DNA from: an uncultured Paracoccaceae bacterium | GTDB taxonomy: Bacteria; Pseudomonadota; Alphaproteobacteria; Rhodobacterales; Rhodobacteraceae | NCBI GenBank assembly: GCA_937900975.1 | Contig: CALCPC010000143.1 | Location: 1-5,792 of the forward strand | Length of the DNA stretch: 5,792 nucleotides | Direction: 5' to 3' | In this document: positions 1 through 5,792 of the stretch, piece after piece | Layout: each line of letters starts with the position of its first letter | Position numbering within the stretch: the first letter of the stretch is position 1 | Notes under the pieces: model-generated | Databases searched by the model: none | The model's input: the letters and a program-made list of their open reading frames with translations, nothing else | Told to the model about the DNA's origin: nothing | Translations under genes and position numbers: made by a program

Positions 1-1170
1 TATGCGGCGTCCAAACCGCCCTCAAAGCTTGGCCTCACGGCGGGCCAGACCATCGAGCTGCGCTATTTGATCCGCGCCTCTGCTGTCAAATCGGCCAATG
101 ATGCGGCTGTTGTGCTGGCGGAGGCGGTTTCGGGCAGCGAGGCCGCCTTTGCGCGGCGGATGACAGAGGTCGGTTGCGCGATGGGGATGCGCAGCACCAC
201 GTTCAAGAACGCGTCCGGCCTTACCCAAACGGGGCATCTGTCGACGGCGCGCGATATGGCGGTGCTGGGAAGGCAATTGTTCTTCGATTTTCCCGAATAC
301 TACAATCTTTTCAGCCGCCGTTCGACCAACGCAAAGCTTAAGACGGTCTACAACACCAACCGCCGCTTGCTCGATGCCTATCCCGGCGCGGACGGGATCA
401 AAACCGGGTATACGCGCGCGGCTGGGTTCAACCTTGTCTCCTCAGCCGAACGGGGGCAGGAGCGTGTGATCGTCTCTGTCTTCGGCGGGCGCAGTTCCGC
501 GACACGCAACGCCAAGGTGGCAGAGTTGATGGACCTTGGTTTTGGCAAGATGCCGCGCACAGCCCGCGTACAGCGCCCGGCCCGATTGCGCATCGCAGCG
601 CCGTCGCGCAGCACGCAAAAGCCCGCCACAGTGGCGGTCGCCATCTCTCGCGGGGCGGTGCGCACGTCCCGGCGGCCGATGCCCCGGCCCGCCGCGCCGG
701 CAGAGGTCGTGATCGCAGAAGTGCGCCAGATCTCTACCCAAAGCGCCAAATCGGTCGATACCGCGGTGGAGGAGACAGTGGTCGCGGCCGTGCAAGTCGC
801 GCTTGCGGCGGAAGAGATTGCGCCGGATCACTCTCCAGCCGATTTCGCCATCATCCCGCCGCGCCCGCGCCCCGCTGACCTTCCGGTTCCCAAGTCGATC
901 CGCGTCGCCGCAGCAAAACCGCCGGCCCCCGGCCGCTATGTGGTGGAGCTTGGCGGCAGCTACAGCCGGGGTGAGGCTGAACGGCTGCTTTTGCGCACGG
1001 CGCTTCAGGAATTGGAGGCGCTCGAAGGGTCGGAACGGCGCCTGTTGCCCAGTGGCACCGGCCAATATCGGGCGCAGTTCGTCGGCCTGACGGAGGCCGA
1101 GGCGGAAACCGCCTGCGCACGGCTTGCCGCCCGGCAAACCGCCTGCGCTGTCGTTTCGCTCGACGGCTAG
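1..1170 (+). CDS. D-alanyl-D-alanine carboxypeptidase (S11/PBP5-like) with C-terminal SPOR-like domain, 5' end missing
   Basis: This is a periplasmic penicillin-binding enzyme that removes the terminal D-Ala from peptidoglycan pentapeptides. The frame is open from base 1, so 389 C-terminal residues are visible; the signal peptide and the SxxK nucleophile motif lie left of the window. Two further S11 motifs are present: SAN (SxN) at visible residues 31-33 (91-99) and KTG within GIKTGYT at residues 134-136 (400-408), with a family-typical FKNASGL stretch before them. The catalytic domain ends near residue 180. An Ala/Pro/Arg-rich linker of low complexity follows to about residue 310. Residues 311-387 look like a SPOR domain (GRYVVELGGSYS start, alternating strands and helices), which binds denuded glycan at division sites. 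TAG at 1168-1170 ends it. The TTG at 67 is internal and not a real start. The gene converges on mipZ. The carboxypeptidase call is strong; the SPOR call is fairly strong, from pattern only. Confidence 0.93.
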   Translation, partial: YAASKPPSKLGLTAGQTIELRYLIRASAVKSANDAAVVLAEAVSGSEAAFARRMTEVGCAMGMRSTTFKNASGLTQTGHLSTARDMAVLGRQLFFDFPEYYNLFSRRSTNAKLKTVYNTNRRLLDAYPGADGIKTGYTRAAGFNLVSSAERGQERVIVSVFGGRSSATRNAKVAELMDLGFGKMPRTARVQRPARLRIAAPSRSTQKPATVAVAISRGAVRTSRRPMPRPAAPAEVVIAEVRQISTQSAKSVDTAVEETVVAAVQVALAAEEIAPDHSPADFAIIPPRPRPADLPVPKSIRVAAAKPPAPGRYVVELGGSYSRGEAERLLLRTALQELEALEGSERRLLPSGTGQYRAQFVGLTEAEAETACARLAARQTACAVVSLDG

Positions 1171-1451
1171 GCCGGGTCGCGGCGGCGGGGCGCGCGCTAC
1201 GCCGGAAACGCCTTTTGCGGAGGGCTTCAGGCTGCTTTGCCCCCGCGCGGGCCGGGATGGCGTCACATCGGCCATTGGGTGCGCGAAGCCACAAGGCGCT
1301 GGACTTCCGCGAAGTTTTGGAAACCGAACAACTCGCTGTGACCGGAGAGGGTACAATCCGGGCTTTGACCCAAGGCGCGGGTCGGGCCCAAACCAGCGGC
1401 GTCCGGCGTTGGACGCCACACCGGCAAAGGCGCGCCCGCGTCGCTTGTCCC
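1171..1451. other. Convergent intergenic region between carboxypeptidase and mipZ
   Basis: These 281 bp lie between two converging genes. No frame here resembles a known protein and no tRNA-like fold was seen. The only clear structure is the strong hairpin at 1396-1419, listed separately. A 10-bp GC palindrome, CCCGCGCGGG, sits at 1242-1251 with no T-run on either side. No convincing intrinsic terminator was found for the plus-strand carboxypeptidase gene. Confidence 0.6.
1396..1419 (-). terminator. Probable mipZ transcription terminator hairpin
   Basis: GGCGTCC (1398-1404) and GGACGCC (1411-1417) form a perfect 7-bp stem around a 6-nt loop. In the minus-strand RNA the stem extends by a U-G and a G-C pair to 9 bp (1419-1411 with 1404-1396). 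The plus-strand RNA has an A-C mismatch at that point, so the structure favours the mipZ orientation. It starts 32 nt past the mipZ stop. The run after the stem, TGGTTTGGG, has only three consecutive T, so it is a weak intrinsic terminator. Confidence 0.45.
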
Positions 1452-2261
1452 TCAGATCTTAAGCTCGATTTCCGGCAGTTTCAGCGCGGTCATCAATTCC
1501 CGGATCTCCTGGCGCGCCGCGATGTGCGACATGGTCAGCCGCCCCGCGCCAGTATCGCCGAGATCGAGGAGTGTCAGGCCCCGCAGATAAAGCTCCCGAA
1601 AAATCACCCGCTCGGAAAATCCGGGCACAAGCCGGAAACCGATGCGGCGGGCAAGCTCTTTAAGCGCGCCGCCAACACGGCGCTTGTTGCGCGCGTCCAG
1701 CGTTGCCATGCGGTTGCGCAACACCACCCAATCCACCGGGACAAGTCCCGCAGCCGCGCGCAGGCTTCGCGCCGACCAAACCATTTCGGCATAGACACTG
1801 GGTCCAAGGATCTTCTCGGTCGCGGGGTCGAGCCTGGCTAAAAGGCTCAGGTCCACAAGACTGTCGTTCAGCGGCGTGATCAGCGTGTCGGCCGCCGAAT
1901 GCGCCATCTGCGCATAGCGCGTGTGGGCGCCAGGGCAGTCGATGACGATAAAGCGACAGCGGGCGTCCAGCGTCGCAATGGCGTCGCCGAACAGCGTCTC
2001 TTCCTCGGCCTGCGCGTCGCGCACGCTGTCCCGACCGCTAACGCTGAGTGCTGCGACCGCCGGTTGCGGCAGGGCAACCCCCTCCCGTTCCACAAAGGCC
2101 GCACGGTTGGCGACATAGGCGCCGAGGCTTTGCTGGCGGAGGTCGAGGTCGATCACCCCGACGGGATAACCCGACCGCAACAGGGCCGTTGCGACATGCA
2201 TCGCAGCCGTCGATTTGCCGCTGCCGCCCTTCTCATTGCCAAGAACGATGATGTGCGCCAT
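1452..2261 (-). CDS. mipZ: Division-plane positioning ATPase MipZ (ParA/MinD family)
   Basis: A 269-residue cytoplasmic P-loop ATPase. In Caulobacter, MipZ binds ParB at the chromosome origin, forms bipolar gradients and disrupts FtsZ polymers, which confines the Z-ring to midcell. The deviant Walker A motif KGGSGKST is at residues 11-18, with the signature lysine K11 and phosphate-binding K16. The switch I segment DLDLRQ is at 38-43, and Walker B FIVIDCPG is at 104-111 with D108. LRNRM at 181-185 fits the base-contacting region. The conserved MipZ block GFSERVIFREL is at 214-224, followed by RGLTLLDL. These motifs separate it from generic ParA and MinD. The length is normal for the family. 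The ATG at 2259-2261 gives the expected N-terminus; only a weak AAGG lies 10 nt upstream. It is convergent with a peptidoglycan carboxypeptidase and downstream of rpmE. Identification rests on recalled family motifs, not alignment. Confidence 0.93.
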   Translation of the reverse strand: MAHIIVLGNEKGGSGKSTAAMHVATALLRSGYPVGVIDLDLRQQSLGAYVANRAAFVEREGVALPQPAVAALSVSGRDSVRDAQAEEETLFGDAIATLDARCRFIVIDCPGAHTRYAQMAHSAADTLITPLNDSLVDLSLLARLDPATEKILGPSVYAEMVWSARSLRAAAGLVPVDWVVLRNRMATLDARNKRRVGGALKELARRIGFRLVPGFSERVIFRELYLRGLTLLDLGDTGAGRLTMSHIAARQEIRELMTALKLPEIELKI

Positions 2262-2334
2262 GCCGCCCGGGCCTTAGGGTCGTGGGGGCAGGGTGCCCGC
2301 CATGGGGGAAAGCCCGGCCTGCACAGCGGCGCGA

Positions 2335-2372
2335 CCAAAACCCAAAGGGCGCAGGCGGAAAGCCAGTGCGCC
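2335..2372 (-). terminator. Probable intrinsic terminator of rpmE
   Basis: On the minus strand, four nucleotides after the rpmE TAA, GGCGCA (2372-2367) pairs with TGCGCC (2353-2348). Inside that stem GGC (2364-2362) pairs with GCC (2356-2354) around a TTTCC loop, with a 2-nt bulge CT on one side. The 9 bp of stem are followed by CTTTGGGTTTTGG, an interrupted T-rich run. The position and the fold support termination between rpmE and mipZ, so mipZ probably has its own promoter in 2262-2340; none could be picked out by eye. Confidence 0.6.
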
Positions 2373-2376
2373 GGCC

Positions 2377-2598
2377 TTAAAAGCCGAGACCTTCGTATTT
2401 CTTCTTAAATTTGGACACGCGACCGCCGGTATCCATCAGGCGGGTCGATCCCCCGGTCCAGGCCGGATGCGCAGACGGATCGATGTCCAAGGTCAATGTC
2501 GCGCCGGGTTTTGAATAGGTCGACCGCATTTTAACGATGGAACCGTCCGTCATTTTGACGTCGATAAGGTGGTAGGCGGGGTGAATGTCTTTTTTCAT
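2377..2598 (-). CDS. rpmE: 50S ribosomal protein L31 (bL31), zinc-free form
   Basis: A 73-residue protein of the large ribosomal subunit; bL31 bridges the 50S central protuberance and the 30S head. Recognisable blocks are the N-terminal [10 protein letters not shown], the central HPAWTGG (44-50), and the basic end [13 protein letters not shown] (58-70). There is no cysteine anywhere, so the zinc-binding CxC/CxxC set of E. coli L31 is absent and this is a C-minus (zinc-independent) form. The reading frame stays open far upstream of the ATG at 2596-2598, but family length and the MKKDIHP start fix this ATG. GAGG lies 3 nt upstream and AGGA 10 nt upstream; either could act as the ribosome binding site. 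TAA at 2377-2379 is followed at once by a terminator-like hairpin. The upstream 232 bp must contain its promoter, but no clear -35/-10 pair was found. Confidence 0.95.
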   Translation of the reverse strand: MKKDIHPAYHLIDVKMTDGSIVKMRSTYSKPGATLTLDIDPSAHPAWTGGSTRLMDTGGRVSKFKKKYEGLGF

Positions 2599-2791
2599 GA
2601 GCCTCAGGTCCTGGTCTGCGACTAACCCGACCGCGGCTGCGCGGGTGCGCACCGGGGGCCGATCGCCGCATTGTCGCGAGATTGCTGCCGGGTAGCAGAG
2701 AAGGACGCCCTCGGCAAGATGTCGAATGCCAGCCTGGGCCGCTTCGGGCCGCGGAGCTTCGGGGGCGCCGGGCGGTTTCCGCTCGTCCCAC

Positions 2792-2808
2792 GCGCCGTGA
2801 CGCGGCGC
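2792..2808 (-). other. GC-rich hairpin downstream of the membrane-protein gene
   Basis: GCGCCG (2792-2797) and CGGCGC (2803-2808) form a perfect 6-bp stem with a 5-nt loop, starting 22 nt after the stop codon of the minus-strand membrane-protein gene. No T-run follows on the minus strand, so it does not meet the usual intrinsic-terminator pattern. It could mark a 3' end or be chance in very GC-rich DNA. The rest of 2599-2830 shows no gene. Confidence 0.25.
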
Positions 2809-2830
2809 AGATCGCAAAACGCCGCGCGCT

Positions 2831-4129
2831 TCACGCGCCGCCGCCCCCATCGCCGCCCCCATCGCTGCCCCCCGCGCTGTCGCTGTCCGCGCACTTGCTC
2901 CGATAGCGCTCAGGGACATAGACCGCTGTGTCGCGGCCGCTTTGCTGGCGCCTTTGGCGAAGGCTCCGCACCTCCTCGACGTGGTTGGTCGGGTCGTAGG
3001 CCGGCATCCGCTCGGCCTTTCGCGCCGCGCGCACAGCCCCCACCCGGTCTTGATAGCCAAGCGCAAAGGCCGCGAAAATCGTGCATTGAAGGTAGAATTG
3101 CGCCAAAAAGGACGGCAGGGCGAGGGCCAGAAAGGTGGTGACCTCAACCATGGACAGCGCCGGGGCTTCGGGCCCGGCGCTCAGATCCGTGACAGGCTCT
3201 GTCTCCGCGCTGGGCGCAATCTCGGGCGTGGTCTCCGCTTCGGTTTCGGGCCGGGGATTGTCGACCGTCACGGTCTTGCCGGCCGCATCGTTGCGCGGGC
3301 CCGCGATCTCTGGCGCAGCGGCGCCCACATCCGTGACCGTGTCTGGCGCAAGCTCCCCTTCCGAAGTGGCCGGCGCCAGGTCCCCCGCCGGGGGAGCCGC
3401 GTCGATCGCGGGAAACAAGCTTTCCTGCAGTGTCGCATCCCCAATCGTCGGTGTCGGGGTCAAGCTGGAGACGGCCGTCGACGCGACCAGGCTAAGGAAC
3501 GTGACGGCGAAAATCCCAAGGAAACTGCCGCCAAAGCCAAAGATCAGATCATGCCGCGGGCTGTGGCGGACGGCGTTGGCACCGCTGGCGGCCATGGGCA
3601 CGCCCGAAAGACCAGCGACAGCCGCCACGATCACAAAGACGCAGCCCAGAAACAAAAGCGCGGTTCCAGACAACGCGCTCGGGTCAAGGCCCGCGCCGAA
3701 CGCGTCGCCAAACAGAGCCTGCAGAAAGCCCCGAAAATCCGGCAGCCCGGCGGGCGTCAACGCGGCCAAATCCGGCACGATCAGCATCTGGAACAGCGCC
3801 GTCAGCCCCGCGACACCGATCAGAACCGCGACAAACTGCAGAACCGCAAAGATAAACATCATCTTCACGGTTGCTTTGACCAGCCCATCGAAATCCGGCG
3901 TATCGGTCTGGCGCAAGGCGGCAAGCCCCGCGCGAACGCCCGACACGGCGTAAAACGCAACGCCGACCGTCCCGGCGATCAGGCCGACAATCCCTTGGAC
4001 CCAAATGTTGTCGGTGGCAAAAAGCGGCCCGACAATTGCCAGGCTGATCAGCAGAACGACCGGGATCATGCGCAGCATGACCCAAATCCCGATCCAGAGG
4101 CTCGACAAAAGAAAGTGCGGCAGGGGCAT
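2831..4129 (-). CDS. Polytopic membrane protein of unknown function with acidic loop and Gly-rich tail
   Basis: A 432-residue protein that I do not recognise. From the ATG at 4127-4129, hydrophobic segments lie at about residues 8-38 (one or two spans, with R20 inside), 44-66, 90-118, 155-180, 194-220 and 328-360, so five to seven membrane spans. Residues 222-325 form a long hydrophilic loop rich in Pro, Ala, Glu and Thr, probably disordered. Residues 361-432 are a soluble tail, first Arg-rich (RQRRQQ near 391-396), then acidic and glycine-rich, ending GGGDGGGGA. The part of the tail gene coding for this end is a 12-bp tandem repeat. An in-frame TTG at 4133-4135 would add two residues; neither start has a visible Shine-Dalgarno site, and the next in-frame stop upstream is at 4175-4177. 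The sequence shows a consistent coding pattern and a membrane-protein profile, so the gene is probably real. It diverges from the str operon and no functional link is visible. Confidence 0.75.
   Translation of the reverse strand: MPLPHFLLSSLWIGIWVMLRMIPVVLLISLAIVGPLFATDNIWVQGIVGLIAGTVGVAFYAVSGVRAGLAALRQTDTPDFDGLVKATVKMMFIFAVLQFVAVLIGVAGLTALFQMLIVPDLAALTPAGLPDFRGFLQALFGDAFGAGLDPSALSGTALLFLGCVFVIVAAVAGLSGVPMAASGANAVRHSPRHDLIFGFGGSFLGIFAVTFLSLVASTAVSSLTPTPTIGDATLQESLFPAIDAAPPAGDLAPATSEGELAPDTVTDVGAAAPEIAGPRNDAAGKTVTVDNPRPETEAETTPEIAPSAETEPVTDLSAGPEAPALSMVEVTTFLALALPSFLAQFYLQCTIFAAFALGYQDRVGAVRAARKAERMPAYDPTNHVEEVRSLRQRRQQSGRDTAVYVPERYRSKCADSDSAGGSDGGGDGGGGA
2839..2873. repeat. 12-bp tandem repeat encoding the Gly-rich C-terminus
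   Basis: The unit CGCCGCCCCCAT occurs twice perfectly (2839-2850 and 2851-2862). A third degenerate copy, CGCTGCCCCCC, follows at 2863-2873. On the coding (minus) strand each unit adds Asp and Gly residues to the C-terminal tail of the membrane protein, giving [13 protein letters not shown] 12-bp unit keeps the frame, so copy-number change would lengthen or shorten the tail by four residues. Confidence 0.8.
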
Positions 4130-4250
4130 AATCAAAACGATGGCTGGAGATTCTTGGTCTAAAGATGACGCTGTTCACAACGGTTCGAAAGGGTGTTCAA
4201 CATTGCCGGTCGGGCGTCGGCATCAAGGCGCAACACCCGTAAATATGCAG

Positions 4251-4279
4251 TTGACAGCGAATCGTGGCGCGACTAGGGT
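4251..4279 (+). promoter_or_regulatory. Promoter of the str operon (rpsL-rpsG-orf-fusA)
   Basis: A perfect -35 hexamer TTGACA (4251-4256) is followed by a 17-nt spacer and the -10 element TAGGGT (4274-4279), which keeps the key T, A and final T. This is a strong housekeeping-sigma layout. Transcription would start near 4286. The discriminator CCGCGCG (4280-4286) is entirely G/C, as at stringently controlled ribosomal promoters. A GAATC (GANTC) site at 4259-4263 lies within the spacer. No equally good promoter was seen closer to rpsL. Confidence 0.78.
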
Positions 4280-4285
4280 CCGCGC

Positions 4286-4488
4286 GCTCAGGGGTTCGCC
4301 CCAAACACTATGCCTCAATTGGCGGTCATGACTCGGGCCACAGCCCCAGTCCTCTGAATAAAGCGCCGTGACGGTCCCGCGTGGGGCCGGTCGCTGCGTT
4401 TGCCATTTGAAAAGACGCCTTCGGGTGTGACGGGCGCCCATGTGCGGCGCGAGATGACTATACGGTGCGACACGGGGTTTAGAACCGA
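4286..4488 (+). promoter_or_regulatory. Long structured 5' leader of rpsL mRNA
   Basis: About 200 nt separate the inferred transcription start from the rpsL ATG and code for nothing recognisable. Several compact hairpins occur in order: GGGG-TTCG-CCCC (4291-4302), right at the 5' end; CGGTCCC-GCGT-GGGGCCG (4372-4389), 7 bp with one G-U pair; ACGCC-TTCG-GGTGT (4415-4428), 5 bp closing a C(UUCG)G tetraloop, the most stable tetraloop type; and GCGCC/GGCGC (4434-4438 with 4446-4450). No T-run follows any of them, so they do not look like attenuator terminators. The layout suggests an mRNA element for control of S12, S7 or EF-G synthesis, which is inference. I do not recognise a named leader family. 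Confidence 0.45.
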
Positions 4489-4860
4489 ATGCCAACGATC
4501 CAACAGCTGATCCGCAAGCCGCGGCAGCCGAAAGTAAAGCGCTCAAAGTCGCTGCATCTGGAGGCTTGCCCCCAAAAGCGCGGCGTATGCACACGCGTTT
4601 ATACAACGACGCCGAAAAAGCCGAACTCCGCTATGCGGAAGGTGGCAAAGGTGCGTCTGACCAATGGCTACGAAGTGATCAGCTATATCCCCGGGGAAAG
4701 CCACAACTTGCAGGAGCATTCGGTGGTTTTGATCCGCGGCGGCCGGGTGAAGGACCTTCCCGGCGTGCGCTACCACATTCTGCGCGGCGTTCTCGACACG
4801 CAAGGCGTGAAAGACCGCAAACAGCGCCGGTCGAAATACGGCGCTAAGCGGCCGAAGTAA
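4489..4860 (+). CDS. rpsL: 30S ribosomal protein S12
   Basis: A 123-residue uS12, the decoding-centre protein that monitors codon-anticodon pairing. The sequence matches the family along its length: [20 protein letters not shown] (25-44), [16 protein letters not shown] (45-60), [20 protein letters not shown] (71-90), [10 protein letters not shown] (91-100), and the end [10 protein letters not shown]. The residues where streptomycin-resistance changes usually arise are wild type: K43 and K88 (K42 and K87 in E. coli mature numbering). D89, the residue methylthiolated in many bacteria, is also present. The ATG at 4489 gives the expected [11 protein letters not shown] start. No proper Shine-Dalgarno site precedes it; the nearest purine run is GGGG at 4474-4477, 11 nt away. 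It is the first gene of the str operon and ends 12 nt before rpsG. Confidence 0.99.
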   Translation: MPTIQQLIRKPRQPKVKRSKSLHLEACPQKRGVCTRVYTTTPKKPNSAMRKVAKVRLTNGYEVISYIPGESHNLQEHSVVLIRGGRVKDLPGVRYHILRGVLDTQGVKDRKQRRSKYGAKRPK

Positions 4861-5343
<483 letters not shown>

Positions 5344-5349
5344 ACGACA

Positions 5350-5583
5350 ATGGCCGACAACGTCCTCCACGACTTGATCGTCGAACGCTTCCGCGAACAT
5401 CGCGCCCTTCATGAGCGCACGGCGGAGCGGCTAGATCGGATCGAGCGTCGATTGGATGGTCTGACGTCTCAAGTTGGTATCCTTGTGCAGAGCATCGGAT
5501 CCATTGACGTAGACCATACATCGCTGGAGCGGCGAATTGCCCGGATCGAACGCCGACTTGAACTGAATGACGGGAACGCCTGA
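5350..5583 (+). CDS. Small coiled-coil protein of unknown function within the str operon
   Basis: A 77-residue ORF between rpsG and fusA that I do not recognise. It starts 6 nt after the rpsG stop, with no Shine-Dalgarno site, so any translation would probably be coupled to rpsG. From L28 on, hydrophobic residues keep an unbroken 3-4 heptad rhythm: L28, I31, L35, L38, V42, L45, I49, I52, (H56), L59, I63, I66, L70. The motif RIERRL occurs at 30-35 and again at 65-70, exactly five heptads apart; the matching 20-bp DNA segments (5437-5456, 5542-5561) agree at 16 positions. There is no signal peptide, membrane span, Cys or catalytic motif. Codon use includes CTA, ATT and TTG more often than in rpsL or rpsG, which hints at lower expression or a different origin. 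The regular heptads make a real protein likely, probably an oligomerising coiled coil. Confidence 0.7.
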   Translation: MADNVLHDLIVERFREHRALHERTAERLDRIERRLDGLTSQVGILVQSIGSIDVDHTSLERRIARIERRLELNDGNA

Positions 5584-5620
5584 CCGACAGGCGGCGGACA
5601 CTGACAAAGGACCTGACCCA

Positions 5621-5792
5621 ATGGCACGCGACTACCCCCTAGACCGCTACCGCAATTTCGGGATCATGGCGCATATCGACGCCGGGAAAACGACCACGAC
5701 CGAGCGGATCCTCTATTACACCGGCAAATCGCATAAGATCGGCGAAGTGCATGACGGCGCTGCGACCATGGACTGGATGGAGCAGGAGCAGG
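5621..5792 (+). CDS. fusA: Translation elongation factor G, N-terminal fragment
   Basis: This is the GTPase that drives tRNA-mRNA translocation on the ribosome. Only 57 codons and one base are inside the window; the frame is open at the right edge, so the truncation is from the window boundary. [16 protein letters not shown] leads into the P-loop AHIDAGKT (residues 17-24), then [19 protein letters not shown] and [13 protein letters not shown] (45-57), the segment just before switch I of EF-G. AGGA at 5608-5611 lies 9 nt before the ATG at 5621, a good ribosome binding site. It follows the coiled-coil ORF by 37 nt and belongs to the operon that starts at 4251. Confidence 0.98.
   Translation, partial: MARDYPLDRYRNFGIMAHIDAGKTTTTERILYYTGKSHKIGEVHDGAATMDWMEQEQ

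Noticed and set aside
1242..1251. CCCGCGCGGG palindrome as a terminator for the carboxypeptidase gene
   Set aside because: There is no loop of suitable size and no T-run downstream; it is ordinary for GC-rich DNA.
442..1419. Long minus-strand open frame opposite the carboxypeptidase gene
   Set aside because: It is antisense to a well-supported gene with S11 motifs. Long antisense frames are common in GC-rich DNA, and its Arg/Pro-rich translation shows no domain.
2599..3147. Upstream extension of the rpmE reading frame
   Set aside because: The frame is open for about 180 codons before the L31 ATG, but L31 is normally near 70 residues, the MKKDIHP start is conserved, and the extension overlaps the membrane-protein gene on the same strand in another frame.
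2942..4162. Long plus-strand open frames opposite the membrane-protein gene
   Set aside because: Their translations are Arg/Gln/Gly-rich with no structure, whereas the minus frame gives regular hydrophobic membrane segments. The minus frame is the coding one.
4191..4238. 7-bp inverted repeat GGGTGTT / AACACCC upstream of the str promoter
   Set aside because: The arms are 34 nt apart with no internal pairing. About one such repeat is expected by chance in an intergenic region of this size, so it is not claimed as an operator.
4136..4250. Minus-strand promoter for the membrane-protein gene
   Set aside because: TTGAAC- and TTGTGA-like -35 candidates exist, but none has an acceptable -10 element at 16-18 nt, so no promoter is called.
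4310..4357. Short ORF in the rpsL leader (ATG to TGA, 15 codons, MPQLAVMTRATAPVL)
   Set aside because: It has no Shine-Dalgarno site at a useful distance, no run of regulatory codons, and overlaps no terminator-antiterminator pair. A 15-codon ORF is expected by chance in 200 nt.

Overview
The window comes from a GC-rich alphaproteobacterium, most likely a member of the Rhodobacterales. This is an inference from gene content: a MipZ-type division-site ATPase, a D,D-carboxypeptidase with a C-terminal SPOR-like domain, a cysteine-free bL31, and S12, S7 and EF-G of alphaproteobacterial type. No rRNA, tRNA, insertion sequence or CRISPR array was seen.

Left part (1-2598): an S11-family D-alanyl-D-alanine carboxypeptidase enters from the left edge, with its N-terminus and SxxK motif outside the window, and ends at 1170. 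It converges on mipZ (minus, 1452-2261) across 281 bp of non-coding DNA, which holds a probable mipZ terminator. rpmE (bL31; minus, 2377-2598) lies upstream of mipZ and is followed directly by a hairpin and T-rich run, so the two are probably separate transcripts.

Middle (2599-4250): an unrecognised polytopic membrane protein (minus, 2831-4129) has an acidic Pro/Ala/Glu loop and a Gly/Ser/Asp tail encoded partly by a 12-bp tandem repeat. It diverges from the str operon.

Right part (4251-5792): the str operon starts from a convincing sigma70-type promoter (TTGACA, 17 nt, TAGGGT). An unusually structured leader of about 200 nt follows, then rpsL (S12), rpsG (S7), a small coiled-coil ORF of unknown function inserted between rpsG and fusA, and the start of fusA (EF-G), cut by the window edge. 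The 12-nt S12-S7 gap is too short for the E. coli-type S7 autoregulatory site, so any feedback control may act in the leader.

The observations most worth a second look are the coiled-coil ORF inside the str operon, the structured rpsL leader, and a cluster of GANTC (CcrM-type methylation) sites around the rpsL promoter. By hand scan, three of the four GANTC sites in the whole window fall within 186 bp there, one of them between the -35 and -10 elements. Apart from these, the window looks like ordinary housekeeping chromosome.
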